This document shows positions 1 to 6,094 of a stretch of DNA of 25,923 bases, one piece after another. The stretch comes from UBA1573 sp016794285 (GTDB taxonomy: Bacteria > Pseudomonadota > Alphaproteobacteria > Micavibrionales > Micavibrionaceae). Both the position numbers and the translations under genes were made by a program. The stretch spans positions 1-25,923 of the forward strand of contig JAEUKO010000022.1 in the NCBI GenBank assembly GCA_016794285.1. The letters are read 5' to 3'. Positions within the stretch are counted from its first letter, which is position 1; every line of letters begins with the position of its first letter. The notes under the pieces were generated by a model that did not search any database, had not been told where the DNA came from, and saw only the letters and a program-made list of their open reading frames with translations.

Positions 1-12
1 CTAGGGCATGAT

Positions 13-327
13 ATGATAGGCATTCCCATGTGTATTGAGTGTGACAACAGGCCTCTGTATAGGCCCTTTGGGTTCCTTTCTAGGGAGGACGACCAAGAAC
101 TTGGTGATTTTATCAACAAGACGTTCAGTGTGAACAGTGATGAGAATGCAGAAATCATGGAAGCGGTCAAATTAGAACATTCCTACCTATTTCACGGTTC
201 CCGTCTCTTTACCAGTGATGAGCAAAGAGAGACACTGTTTTATCGTTGTGATTCTGATTCTGGCATATTGCAGTTTTTAAAGTCTCTCTTCCCTGATCGA
301 GGACGTGAAATAATTTGCCGAAAATAG
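13..327 (+). CDS. Unrecognised protein, possibly partial
   Basis: I do not recognise this 104-residue product. The frame is open back to base 1, so the true start may lie outside the window. However, an AGGG six bases before the ATG at 13 would serve as a ribosome binding site. The product is mixed and fairly acidic, with a CIEC cysteine pair near residues 7-10, further cysteines near residues 79 and 101, and no membrane segment or signal peptide. It ends with TAG and is followed by about 170 bases of AT-rich DNA before the ihfA promoter. In many alphaproteobacteria plsX-fabH precede ihfA, and this ORF is neither, so the conserved order is broken here. It could be a lineage-specific protein or the tail of a longer one. 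Confidence 0.45.
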   Translation: MIGIPMCIECDNRPLYRPFGFLSREDDQELGDFINKTFSVNSDENAEIMEAVKLEHSYLFHGSRLFTSDEQRETLFYRCDSDSGILQFLKSLFPDRGREIICRK

Positions 328-501
328 TGTCCTGCAAGGGGACCTGTATCTTTCTCTAATCCTTAGCGAGTTCCGTTGGTTTTTATAATATACATAACAA
401 TGGTGACCTGTAAAACTCTTTTAGCCCCTTATTTTCTGAACATTTTACGCTAGCCCCTTGAACCCTTTGGTTTTTTTCTGGGCAAACCCTTTTGCAAAAG
501 A

Positions 502-530
502 TTGACGAGAGGCAAAAGACTCGCTAGGTT
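502..530 (+). promoter_or_regulatory. Probable promoter of ihfA
   Basis: TTGACG at 502-507 and TAGGTT at 525-530 are separated by exactly 17 bases. Directly upstream is the 12-base palindrome CTTTTGCAAAAG (489-500), and GCAAAAGA occurs twice (494-501 and 512-519), the second copy inside the spacer. These could be operator halves, but I do not recognise the binding protein. The remaining upstream DNA (328-488) contains a 9-base direct repeat, TAGCCCCTT, at 422 and 451 and no supportable gene. Confidence 0.55.
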
Positions 531-575
531 TGTCCCATTCATAAAAAGACCGTGGCACAAGAAGATGGTGGCAAG

Positions 576-902
576 ATGAGCAGTCGGACTATAACTCGGG
601 CAGACTTGGCTGAATCAATTTATAAGCAAGTTGGTCTTTCGCGCAACGAATCGGCTTCATTGGTTGAAGAGGTTCTGGATGAAATTGCACAAGCCTTGGT
701 TAAGGGCGAGACTGTCAAAATTTCGTCGTTCGGAAGCTTCAGTATTCGCAAGAAAGCCGAGCGGATTGGGCGCAATCCAAAAACCGGTGTAGAAGTTCCA
801 ATTACCCCTCGCAAAGTTCTCGTCTTTAGGGCATCCCATGTGCTCAAAGATCGCATGAACGGACTCACTCCGACCAATTTGAACGACGAAGACGAGCTAT
901 AA
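576..902 (+). CDS. ihfA: Integration host factor subunit alpha
   Basis: IHF-alpha pairs with IHF-beta to bind and sharply bend specific DNA sites, acting in recombination, replication and transcription. The 108-residue product covers the whole HU/IHF fold: two N-terminal helices, the ISSFGSF beta region (about residues 49-55), and the DNA-inserting arm GRNPKTG with the intercalating proline near residue 68, followed by VPITPRKVLVFR. PITPRK and the length favour IHF-alpha over HU. I chose the ATG at 576. A GTG at 552 would add eight poorly conserved residues, and a GGTGG lies before the ATG. It is followed after one base by a MerR-type gene, an order common in alphaproteobacteria, so the two are probably co-transcribed from the promoter at 502-530. 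Confidence 0.93.
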   Translation: MSSRTITRADLAESIYKQVGLSRNESASLVEEVLDEIAQALVKGETVKISSFGSFSIRKKAERIGRNPKTGVEVPITPRKVLVFRASHVLKDRMNGLTPTNLNDEDEL

Positions 903-903
903 A

Positions 904-1404
904 ATGGACAATACCGCTAAATCAGATTCTGCATTCCGAACCATCAGCGAAGTGGCCGATGAGTTGGGCGTTCAGCAACACGTTCTCCGTTTTTGGGAAA
1001 CAAAATTTATTCAGGTTAAGCCGCTCAAACGTGGTGGTGGGCGTCGCTATTATCGCCCTGAGGATGTTGCCCTCCTCAAAAAAATTCATACGTTGCTCTA
1101 TTCCGAAGGCTATACCATTAAAGGCGTTCAGAAACTTCTGAAGGGTGTCTCCAAGTCTCAAGTTTTGATGGAACAGAAAAAAGCAGGGGCCTCTTCCACT
1201 ACTCACGCCTATGGCGAGAATATGCCGCAGGTGCAAGGACCGGATATTCCGGCGACTGTTTATCAGGAAGAGCCTCCTGTATTGGCTCCGTCTTCGACTT
1301 TGAGTGAAGATCAAGCCATGTTGCTGCGCTCGGTCCTTGCTGAGCTGGAAGAAATGCGGGAGGAGCTGCGCAGACTCTCAGGAAATGAAGCTCTCGCAGC
1401 CTGA
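904..1404 (+). CDS. MerR-family transcriptional regulator
   Basis: The 166-residue protein starts with a MerR-type winged helix-turn-helix (about residues 12-82): ISEVADELGVQQHVLRFWE, then GGGRRYYRPEDVALLKKI and GYTIKGVQKLL. This is the unnamed MerR group that sits beside ihfA in many alphaproteobacteria. The middle (about 90-135) is low in conserved features and rich in proline and alanine. The last 30 residues (LRSVLAELEEMREELRRL) look like the dimerising coiled coil. No cysteine pair typical of metal-sensing MerR proteins is visible, so the ligand is unknown. It starts one base after the ihfA stop and ends 48 bases before a tRNA gene. It may share the ihfA transcript. Confidence 0.88.
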   Translation: MDNTAKSDSAFRTISEVADELGVQQHVLRFWETKFIQVKPLKRGGGRRYYRPEDVALLKKIHTLLYSEGYTIKGVQKLLKGVSKSQVLMEQKKAGASSTTHAYGENMPQVQGPDIPATVYQEEPPVLAPSSTLSEDQAMLLRSVLAELEEMREELRRLSGNEALAA

Positions 1405-1452
1405 TTTTTTGCTAGACCAACAGCACGGTTTGGGTTACAACCCTTCTCACGT

Positions 1453-1529
1453 CGGAGTGTGGCGCAGCCCGGTAGCGCACTTGCATGGGGTGCAAGGGGT
1501 CGCAAGTTCAAATCTTGTCACTCCGACCA
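1453..1529 (+). tRNA. tRNA-Pro, anticodon GGG
   Basis: A full cloverleaf is present. The acceptor stem CGGAGTG (1453-1459) pairs with CACTCCG (1519-1525), followed by discriminator A and an encoded CCA (1527-1529). The anticodon arm is CTTGC-ATGGGGT-GCAAG, which places GGG at positions 34-36 and so reads CCC and CCU proline codons. The T arm GCAAG-TTCAAAT-CTTGT is also present, with one G-T pair. No separate promoter is obvious in the 48 bases after the MerR-type gene, and ihfA-merR-tRNA-Pro is a recurrent alphaproteobacterial order. Confidence 0.95.
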
Positions 1530-1561
1530 GTTTTCTAGCTAAACTCTATGATTACTTACCC

Positions 1562-1691
1562 GTCATCCCGTTGGCGTGTCCCGCAGGGACACCAGCACGA
1601 ACGGGATCCAGAACCTTGTGCAGCTTCGCTGCACTCATATATACCAGATCCATGATCTGCGGTCAGCTTCGCCTCCCTTGTCGGGGATGAC
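1562..1691 (+). repeat. Interspersed palindromic repeat, copy 1
   Basis: A 130-base element bounded by GTCATCCC and GGGATGAC. It holds three modules: a left arm with GTGTCCC-GCA-GGGACAC, a central hairpin GTGCAGC-TTC-GCTGCAC (1618-1634), and a right arm containing AGATC-CAT-GATCT followed by CTCCCTTGTCGG. The same layout recurs at 2167-2278 and, inverted, at 12586-12722 and 22702-22829. It has no coding potential. It lies right behind the tRNA gene. Confidence 0.85.
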
Positions 1692-1737
1692 CATTTTATA
1701 AATAATTTCGGGGTTAGCTGTATCTGCAGAAACGGGC

Positions 1738-1766
1738 TTGACGCTCTTTTTTTTATGACTTATACA
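1738..1766 (+). promoter_or_regulatory. Probable promoter of the antitoxin-like gene
   Basis: TTGACG (1738-1743) and TATACA (1761-1766) are separated by exactly 17 bases, close to the sigma-70 consensus. The expected start is about 45 bases before the ATG at 1817. Antitoxins of this family usually repress their own promoter, but I see no clear operator palindrome between 1767 and 1802. Confidence 0.6.
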
Positions 1767-1816
1767 AACAATTATGACTACTGAATTTATCTCTGTTCCA
1801 TTGGAGGGGCCTAACT

Positions 1817-2113
1817 ATGACAACAATGACTCTTGAAGAATTACAACAAAATGCCTTTAATGCCTTTCAGACGGCAGCGGGGGGAGATGTGGTTGACGTG
1901 ACACGGGACGGCGAGGTCATTGCCCGTCTTTCCAAGACCAATATAGAAGATCATGCTAGAATAACACCGCTTGCTGAATCAGATTTTTATCAATCGGCCT
2001 CTGGTGTTGTGGAACGGGTGGCTGAAGAATCTGAACCTGTTTTGATTTCAACGGGGCTTGGGGACAAGTCTATCCTGATTAAACCAGTGAGGGTGGGATT
2101 CTCGCAGTGGTAG
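1817..2113 (+). CDS. Phd/YefM-like antitoxin-type protein, solitary
   Basis: A 98-residue protein preceded by a strong GGAGGGG seven bases before the ATG. The N-terminal half reads as a Phd/YefM-type fold (MTLEELQQNAFNAFQ, then VVDVTRDGEVIARLSK). The second half appears to repeat the pattern (ITPLAESDFYQSASGVVERV, then EPVLISTGLGDKSILIKP), including the typical VERVAEESEPVLI segment. Phd/YefM proteins bind and neutralise a toxin encoded directly downstream and repress their own operon. Here no toxin ORF follows: 330 bases of palindromic non-coding DNA come next. It may be a solitary antitoxin, a remnant of a lost module, or a DNA-binding regulator of another kind. The family call is by pattern only and should be tested with a profile search. 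Confidence 0.6.
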   Translation: MTTMTLEELQQNAFNAFQTAAGGDVVDVTRDGEVIARLSKTNIEDHARITPLAESDFYQSASGVVERVAEESEPVLISTGLGDKSILIKPVRVGFSQW

Positions 2114-2166
2114 AACCCAAATCACCTGCTTAATTAAGCTATAGCTAAGTCTATAATTACTTATTT

Positions 2167-2278
2167 GTCATCCCGTTGGCGCGTCCGTGTAGGACGCTGG
2201 CACAAACGGGATCCAGAATCTTGTGCAGCTTTGCTGCACTCAAATATGCCAGACCCCCGCCTATAAAGCGGGGGTGAC
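2167..2278 (+). repeat. Interspersed palindromic repeat, copy 2
   Basis: A 112-base copy in the same orientation as copy 1. The left arm has GCGTCC-GTGTA-GGACGC, where copy 1 has a different but still self-complementary sequence. The central hairpin is GTGCAGC-TTT-GCTGCAC. The right arm is replaced by a short hairpin, CCCCCGC-CTATAAA-GCGGGGG. Both copies 1 and 2 are preceded by TTACTTA. Confidence 0.85.
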
Positions 2279-2306
2279 GGGGGGAGTGATTGGGGAAGAT
2301 GGCAAC

Positions 2307-2322
2307 GGGGAAAATTTTCCCC
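2307..2322. repeat. Perfect 16-base palindrome
   Basis: GGGGAAAATTTTCCCC is fully self-complementary and lies between repeat copy 2 and the diverged repeat at 2326-2417. Its role is unknown. It could be a protein-binding site or chance clustering within a repeat-rich stretch. Confidence 0.6.
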
Positions 2323-2325
2323 TTC

Positions 2326-2417
2326 GTCATGGCCTGAATGCTTCTTGGCATTCTAAGGCCATCCATCTTTCTTTTCTGGATTCCCTTAGAATCCGCTTCA
2401 CGGATTCGGGGAATGAC
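2326..2417 (+). repeat. Diverged short member of the same repeat family
   Basis: It begins GTCAT and ends GGGGAATGAC, like the full copies, and shares the TTCTGGATTCCC segment. It has only two hairpins: GAATGC-TTCTTG-GCATTC nested within GGCCT/AGGCC (about 2331-2360), and GAATCCG-CTTCA-CGGATTC (2389-2407). The central GTGCAGC hairpin is absent. It could be a sub-family or a deletion derivative. Confidence 0.55.
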
Positions 2418-2443
2418 TTTGTTTTGAACTTTTGCAACAAGGT

Positions 2444-3664
2444 CTATTTCGCTTTGAGAAAGATCAAATCAACACGGTCAATTGGTGGTTCAAGCGTGTT
2501 GTCGCCAAGGGCGCGGACATCAATCCGGCTGGCGGGAATTCCTTTTTCCAGCAGGTAGCTGCGCACCGATAATCCCCGCGAGAGTGACAATCTGCGTGCT
2601 GTGCTTTGTTCTTGTTTGTCGGCACTGGCAAAGGCTTGAATCTGAAGGCGAGAGGCGTCCGATTTTTTTAATCTAGCTACAATGTCGGAATCAAGAAGGC
2701 TCTTTTGATCGGCTTGCAATTCCGAGAGTTTGGGTTTGAACTCCAAACTAATCAAATTGCTTTCTGTGGGAGCGATTTTTTCAGCAATTCCAGAAGCCGC
2801 CTTTTTGATGGCGGGGTCATCTTCAGAAACCATTTGTCTGCTCAAGGCTTGGTCCATCAATCGTTCGCTTGGGGTTGGCGTGACCAATTCAGGCGCAATC
2901 TCGGAATTATCGGACTCCTCTGCTGCGGGAGTTGTCGGGAGGTTGAAAGGGTCTAGCTTGCTGCTTTCAACATCAACCGCAGGAACTGCCGGCATGGTTT
3001 TGCCCGCTTTCGGTTTATAGGCAGCTTCTGGAGATGTTGGCTTTAAGGGAGTGGCTTTGATGGTTTCCGTCACCACTTTTTTAGCTGGAATAGTGACTAT
3101 TTTTTCTTCTTTTTTAGTTTTTTCTACGACTTTTTTCTCAGGGGCTTTTTTATTTTTGTCTTGGTCTTTTGCTTTGGGAGTGTCTGATTTTTTACTGTCC
3201 TGTTTTGGCGCAGAAGCTGTTTTGGCTGCAGGTTTTGCTGGTTGTTCTTTTTTCTTACTAGAGACTGATTTTTTTCCGGTTGGAACAGGAAGTTCAGCTT
3301 TTTTTGATGGTTCAGCGGCGGGCAATAACTCCTGTGGAACGGTCAAGACACCCGTGTTTTCAACTGGATGGCTCAGCAAATCCTCGGCTTTGGGCTGGGT
3401 GAGAACTGGAACTTCCAGAGGGGTTACGGGCGGACGAGATAAAGGGTCTTCCTGTGTGGGAAGTTTGCGCGATGGAGAAGCCCCGAACATTGGGGGAGGC
3501 TCGTATCCTTGAAGGTCTTTCAGAACGGACCGATCAATCTGTACGTCGGGCTTGTTGTATTCGTCTTTAGCCTTGTCTTGGTCTTGAGCCGCCAATGCGG
3601 GGGCAGAAGACACATCAGCCAGGCACATCACAGCGAGCAAAACAAAAGAAGAAAGACGGTGCAT
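2444..3664 (-). CDS. OmpA-domain envelope protein with long Lys/Ala/Pro linker
   Basis: The 406-residue product opens with a signal peptide (MHRLSSFVLLAVMCLA, with a likely cut after ALAA near residue 26). A long low-complexity stretch follows, rich in Pro, Ala and Lys (densest near residues 110-200). It ends in a C-terminal OmpA/MotB-type peptidoglycan-binding domain (about 300-406), recognisable from ISLEFKP, the ASAD segment, LSLSRGLSVRSYLLEKGI and RIDVRALGDN. OmpA domains hold peptidoglycan non-covalently in the periplasm. No beta-barrel is evident, so it is probably a periplasmic or envelope-bridging protein. I chose the ATG at 3664 because GGGGAG lies eight bases upstream. A GTG at 3673 would overlap the phosphatase stop. 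It is third in a dciA-suhB-ompA run. The linker could span between membranes. Confidence 0.8.
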   Translation of the reverse strand: MHRLSSFVLLAVMCLADVSSAPALAAQDQDKAKDEYNKPDVQIDRSVLKDLQGYEPPPMFGASPSRKLPTQEDPLSRPPVTPLEVPVLTQPKAEDLLSHPVENTGVLTVPQELLPAAEPSKKAELPVPTGKKSVSSKKKEQPAKPAAKTASAPKQDSKKSDTPKAKDQDKNKKAPEKKVVEKTKKEEKIVTIPAKKVVTETIKATPLKPTSPEAAYKPKAGKTMPAVPAVDVESSKLDPFNLPTTPAAEESDNSEIAPELVTPTPSERLMDQALSRQMVSEDDPAIKKAASGIAEKIAPTESNLISLEFKPKLSELQADQKSLLDSDIVARLKKSDASRLQIQAFASADKQEQSTARRLSLSRGLSVRSYLLEKGIPASRIDVRALGDNTLEPPIDRVDLIFLKAK

Positions 3665-3669
3665 ACAAA

Positions 3670-4452
3670 TCACTCCCCAGTTACGTTTGCAGTCAATAAG
3701 TCCTTAAAGGTTTGGTGTAGTGCGGCATTGCTTGATAAAATCTTGTCGGCATAAACCGGATTGGGATCGCCTTTGAGACTGACGACCAAACCGCCAGCTT
3801 CGCGGACGATGAGACTGCCTGCTGCAACATCCCAAGGCTTGAGCTTTGTTCCCCAAAAAGCTTCATACCGACCAGAGGCAACATAGCAAAGGTCAAGAGC
3901 GGCAGCCCCCAATCCTCTCATGCCACTAAGCCGGCCATTGCAGGCCGTCAGGTTTTTTACAAAAGTTTTTTCGCGTTCGCCAGCGACCAAAGCAGTTTCT
4001 AAATCTTTGCGCGTTGAAACCCGCAGCCGCCGTTTATCAAGAAAAGCTCCGGTTCCTTTTTCTGCATGAAAAACTTCGTTTTTGACGGGGTCCATGACCA
4101 ATCCGGCAATGATTTCATTTCCCCGCTCCAGCCCAATTGAAATATTCCAGTGGGGAAGCGCGTGCAGAAAGTTGATTGTTCCATCCAGCGGATCAATGAT
4201 AAAACGGAACTCGCCGTCTGTGCCTGCGATTTCGCCGCCTTCTTCCATTAGGAACCCGAAAGAGGGACGCGCTTTTTTCAGTTCGGTATAGATGATTTCT
4301 TCGGCGCGGCGATCTGCTGCGGAAACAAAATCCCCCGGGCCTTTGCGCGAGACTTGAAGATGCTCAACCTCTCCAAAGTCCCGCAACAGGGATTTGGCAG
4401 CCTTCTCGGCGGCGCGGAGCATGATGGTGATCGTGGCAGAGGGGAGGGACAT
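3670..4452 (-). CDS. suhB: Inositol monophosphatase family protein (SuhB-like)
   Basis: A Mg-dependent phosphatase of the inositol monophosphatase superfamily, 260 residues, full length for the family. Metal and phosphate-binding motifs are intact: MEEGGE (E70, E71), IIDPLDGTINF (D87, D90, G91, T92) and the C-terminal KPWDVAAG...EAGG (D208). Members hydrolyse inositol-1-phosphate, and some act instead on 3'-phosphoadenosine 5'-phosphate, fructose-1,6-bisphosphate or histidinol phosphate, so the substrate is not settled by sequence alone. SuhB in E. coli also binds transcription complexes during rRNA synthesis. It starts eight bases after the dciA stop, and its own stop lies five bases before the next start, so the three genes are probably one transcript. 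Confidence 0.88.
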   Translation of the reverse strand: MSLPSATITIMLRAAEKAAKSLLRDFGEVEHLQVSRKGPGDFVSAADRRAEEIIYTELKKARPSFGFLMEEGGEIAGTDGEFRFIIDPLDGTINFLHALPHWNISIGLERGNEIIAGLVMDPVKNEVFHAEKGTGAFLDKRRLRVSTRKDLETALVAGEREKTFVKNLTACNGRLSGMRGLGAAALDLCYVASGRYEAFWGTKLKPWDVAAGSLIVREAGGLVVSLKGDPNPVYADKILSSNAALHQTFKDLLTANVTGE

Positions 4453-4460
4453 TCAAAAAC

Positions 4461-4964
4461 CTATTTTTCTGGGACAGAGGGTGCGCGTATCTTCCTTAAT
4501 ACGCCTTGGCCTAGTTTTTCAAGTTGTTTCCGAATTTCAGGGTCTTCAACAAAAGAAAGACTGGTTTCAAGAGTGTGTTTTTCCGCAGGGGAAAGAGGAC
4601 GGGACGGAATATTATATTCCATATTATTAGAGGGGGCGTTGGCCGGAACATGGACAAAGCGTAAGGACGTAACCCATCTTTCGCCGAAAACTTGGTTAAT
4701 TCGCTCAAGAATGAGGTTTGTCTGGTAGTAAAGCAAGGTCGCATCGGCGCTAGAGACAGCAATTTCTAGTGAAGCCTCGGGTTTTTCTTTGCTATCCTTT
4801 GGCTTCCGGTAGTGCAGTTTAAGGGGCTGGGCCTTGACGGCCATCTCTGAACCCACAATATCATCCCATTGGGAAAGAATCCGCCCAAGCGAAACAAATT
4901 TACGGCTGAAGGTTGCAGACGTAATCTGGGCAACTGAGGCAGAGAGAGGTTTCAAATCAGACAT
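4461..4964 (-). CDS. dciA: DUF721/DciA-like protein, probable helicase loader
   Basis: A 167-residue protein of the DUF721 family. In several bacteria lacking DnaC or DnaI this family (DciA) promotes loading of the replicative helicase DnaB. The N-terminal half shows the family pattern: L.RILSQWDDIVGSEMAVKAQPLKL, then SLEIAVSSADATLLYYQTNLILERIN and FGERWVTSLRFVHV. The C-terminal 50 residues are a less conserved, charged tail (PLSPAEKHTLETSLSFVEDPEI). I placed the start at the ATG at 4964. A longer start at 5012 would overlap mutY and add residues outside the family. The gene diverges from mutY with only 20 bases between starts, so promoters must lie inside the coding ends. It leads the dciA-suhB-ompA run. 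Confidence 0.78.
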   Translation of the reverse strand: MSDLKPLSASVAQITSATFSRKFVSLGRILSQWDDIVGSEMAVKAQPLKLHYRKPKDSKEKPEASLEIAVSSADATLLYYQTNLILERINQVFGERWVTSLRFVHVPANAPSNNMEYNIPSRPLSPAEKHTLETSLSFVEDPEIRKQLEKLGQGVLRKIRAPSVPEK

Positions 4965-4978
4965 GGAAGAGTTGTAAT
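4950..4978 (+). promoter_or_regulatory. Candidate mutY promoter, leaderless geometry
   Basis: TTTCAA (4950-4955) and TGTAAT (4973-4978) are separated by 17 bases, inside the 5' end of dciA and the 20-base gap. The -10 ends six bases before the mutY ATG at 4985, so transcription would start at or next to the start codon. No Shine-Dalgarno sequence precedes that ATG. Confidence 0.35.
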
Positions 4979-4984
4979 CGGAAT

Positions 4985-6094
4985 ATGCCCAAAAGTCACG
5001 TTTTGCGAACAAGTTTCCCTTTTAATTCCTCAAAGTTCCGCAAAGAGCTGTTGCAGTGGTATGACGTGAACCGCAGGGTTTTGCCGTGGCGGGCGGGAAA
5101 AGGTCAATATTCCGATCCCTATCACGTTTGGCTTTCCGAAATTATGCTTCAGCAAACAACGGTTCCCGCCGTTATTCCTTATTTTTTGAAATTCATAGCC
5201 AAATGGCCAAAAGTTGAAGATTTGGCTGCCGCGAATCAAGAAGAAGTTATGGCGGCATGGGCAGGGCTTGGCTATTATGCGCGGGCACGAAACCTCGTAA
5301 AATGTGCTCATCTTGTGGCAGAGGAGAGAGGGGGCGAGTTTCCTTCTGACACCAAGGAACTGCTTTCTCTGCCAGGAATTGGGCCCTATACGGCGGCGGC
5401 GATAGCATCGATTGCCTTTCAAACCCCTTGCGTTGTGGTCGATGGCAATATTGAGCGCATTGCCGCGCGGGTTTTTTCCAGAAAAGAAGCTCTCCCCGCA
5501 GGTAAAAAAGATTTGCATATTGCTGCGGCCCGTTTTTTTGAAGGTCTGGAATCCGGACAACCCGCCTCGGATTTCCCCCAAGCTCTGATGGATCTGGGCG
5601 CGGCTATTTGCACGCCGCAATCGCCCAAATGCGGGTTTTGTCCAGTCTCCAGCTTTTGTAAGGCTCTAAAGGAAGGGATTGCCGAGAGTCTTCCAGCGCG
5701 GCAAGCCAAGGTATCCAAGCCAAGCCGCCAAGGCAAAGTGTTCTGGATTGAATCGGAGGATGGGAAAATCTTGGTTGAAAGGCGAGATGATGACAGAATG
5801 CTGGGAGGGATGATGGGGCTGCCGACATCATCATGGGACAAAGATATTAGGACCGCAGAAACAGAAATAGGTGTACACTGTGGGGGTAGATTGTCTCTGA
5901 TGGGGGTGGTGGCTCATAGTTTTACTCATTTTAACCTGAGATTGGAGGTGTGGAGGGGGCAGGTTTGTTCAAGCCATATCCCGTTAAGGAATAATCAATA
6001 TTTTTTAGGTTCTAATGAAGTTAAAACTTTGGAGATGCCGTCTCTGTTTCGTAAAGTTGTTTGCCTATTAGCTGAAGGTCCGGACTCAAGATGA
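4985..6094 (+). CDS. mutY: A/G-specific adenine DNA glycosylase MutY
   Basis: MutY removes adenine mispaired with 8-oxoguanine in base-excision repair. The 369-residue product is full length. Near the start are VLPWR and the catalytic glutamate in WLSEIMLQQT (E52). The helix-hairpin-helix LPGIGPYTAAAI (about 125-136) is followed by VVDGNIERIAARVF, the catalytic aspartate in ALMDLGAAICT, and an intact iron-sulfur motif C-X6-C-X2-C-X5-C (CTPQSPKCGFCPVSSFC). From about residue 240 comes the Nudix-like 8-oxoguanine recognition domain (GKVFWIESEDGKILVERR, MLGGMMGLP). The gene diverges from dciA and overlaps the next gene by four bases (ATGA), indicating translational coupling. Confidence 0.96.
   Translation: MPKSHVLRTSFPFNSSKFRKELLQWYDVNRRVLPWRAGKGQYSDPYHVWLSEIMLQQTTVPAVIPYFLKFIAKWPKVEDLAAANQEEVMAAWAGLGYYARARNLVKCAHLVAEERGGEFPSDTKELLSLPGIGPYTAAAIASIAFQTPCVVVDGNIERIAARVFSRKEALPAGKKDLHIAAARFFEGLESGQPASDFPQALMDLGAAICTPQSPKCGFCPVSSFCKALKEGIAESLPARQAKVSKPSRQGKVFWIESEDGKILVERRDDDRMLGGMMGLPTSSWDKDIRTAETEIGVHCGGRLSLMGVVAHSFTHFNLRLEVWRGQVCSSHIPLRNNQYFLGSNEVKTLEMPSLFRKVVCLLAEGPDSR

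Larger units (their letters stand above)
2114..2443. other. Gene-free intergenic stretch dense in palindromes
   Basis: No supportable gene lies between the antitoxin-like gene and the convergent OmpA-domain gene. The stretch holds repeat copy 2, a perfect 16-base palindrome and a diverged shorter repeat, each listed separately. Strong hairpins here may end transcription from both sides, although no clear U-tract follows any of them. Confidence 0.7.

Noticed and set aside
400..453. 17-codon ORF shortly after a TATAAT at 384-389
   Set aside because: No matching -35 at 16-18 bases, no Shine-Dalgarno, and no recognisable peptide features.
1304..1690. 128-codon plus-strand ORF running through the tRNA gene and repeat copy 1
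   Set aside because: It overlaps the 3' end of the MerR-type gene, a complete tRNA and a non-coding repeat.
1562..2278. CRISPR array suggested by repeated palindromes
   Set aside because: The units are about 110-140 bases, only two are near each other, there are no regular spacers and no cas genes.
2223..2558. 111-codon plus-strand ORF over repeat copy 2
   Set aside because: It is made of palindromic repeat DNA and the antisense end of the OmpA-domain gene.
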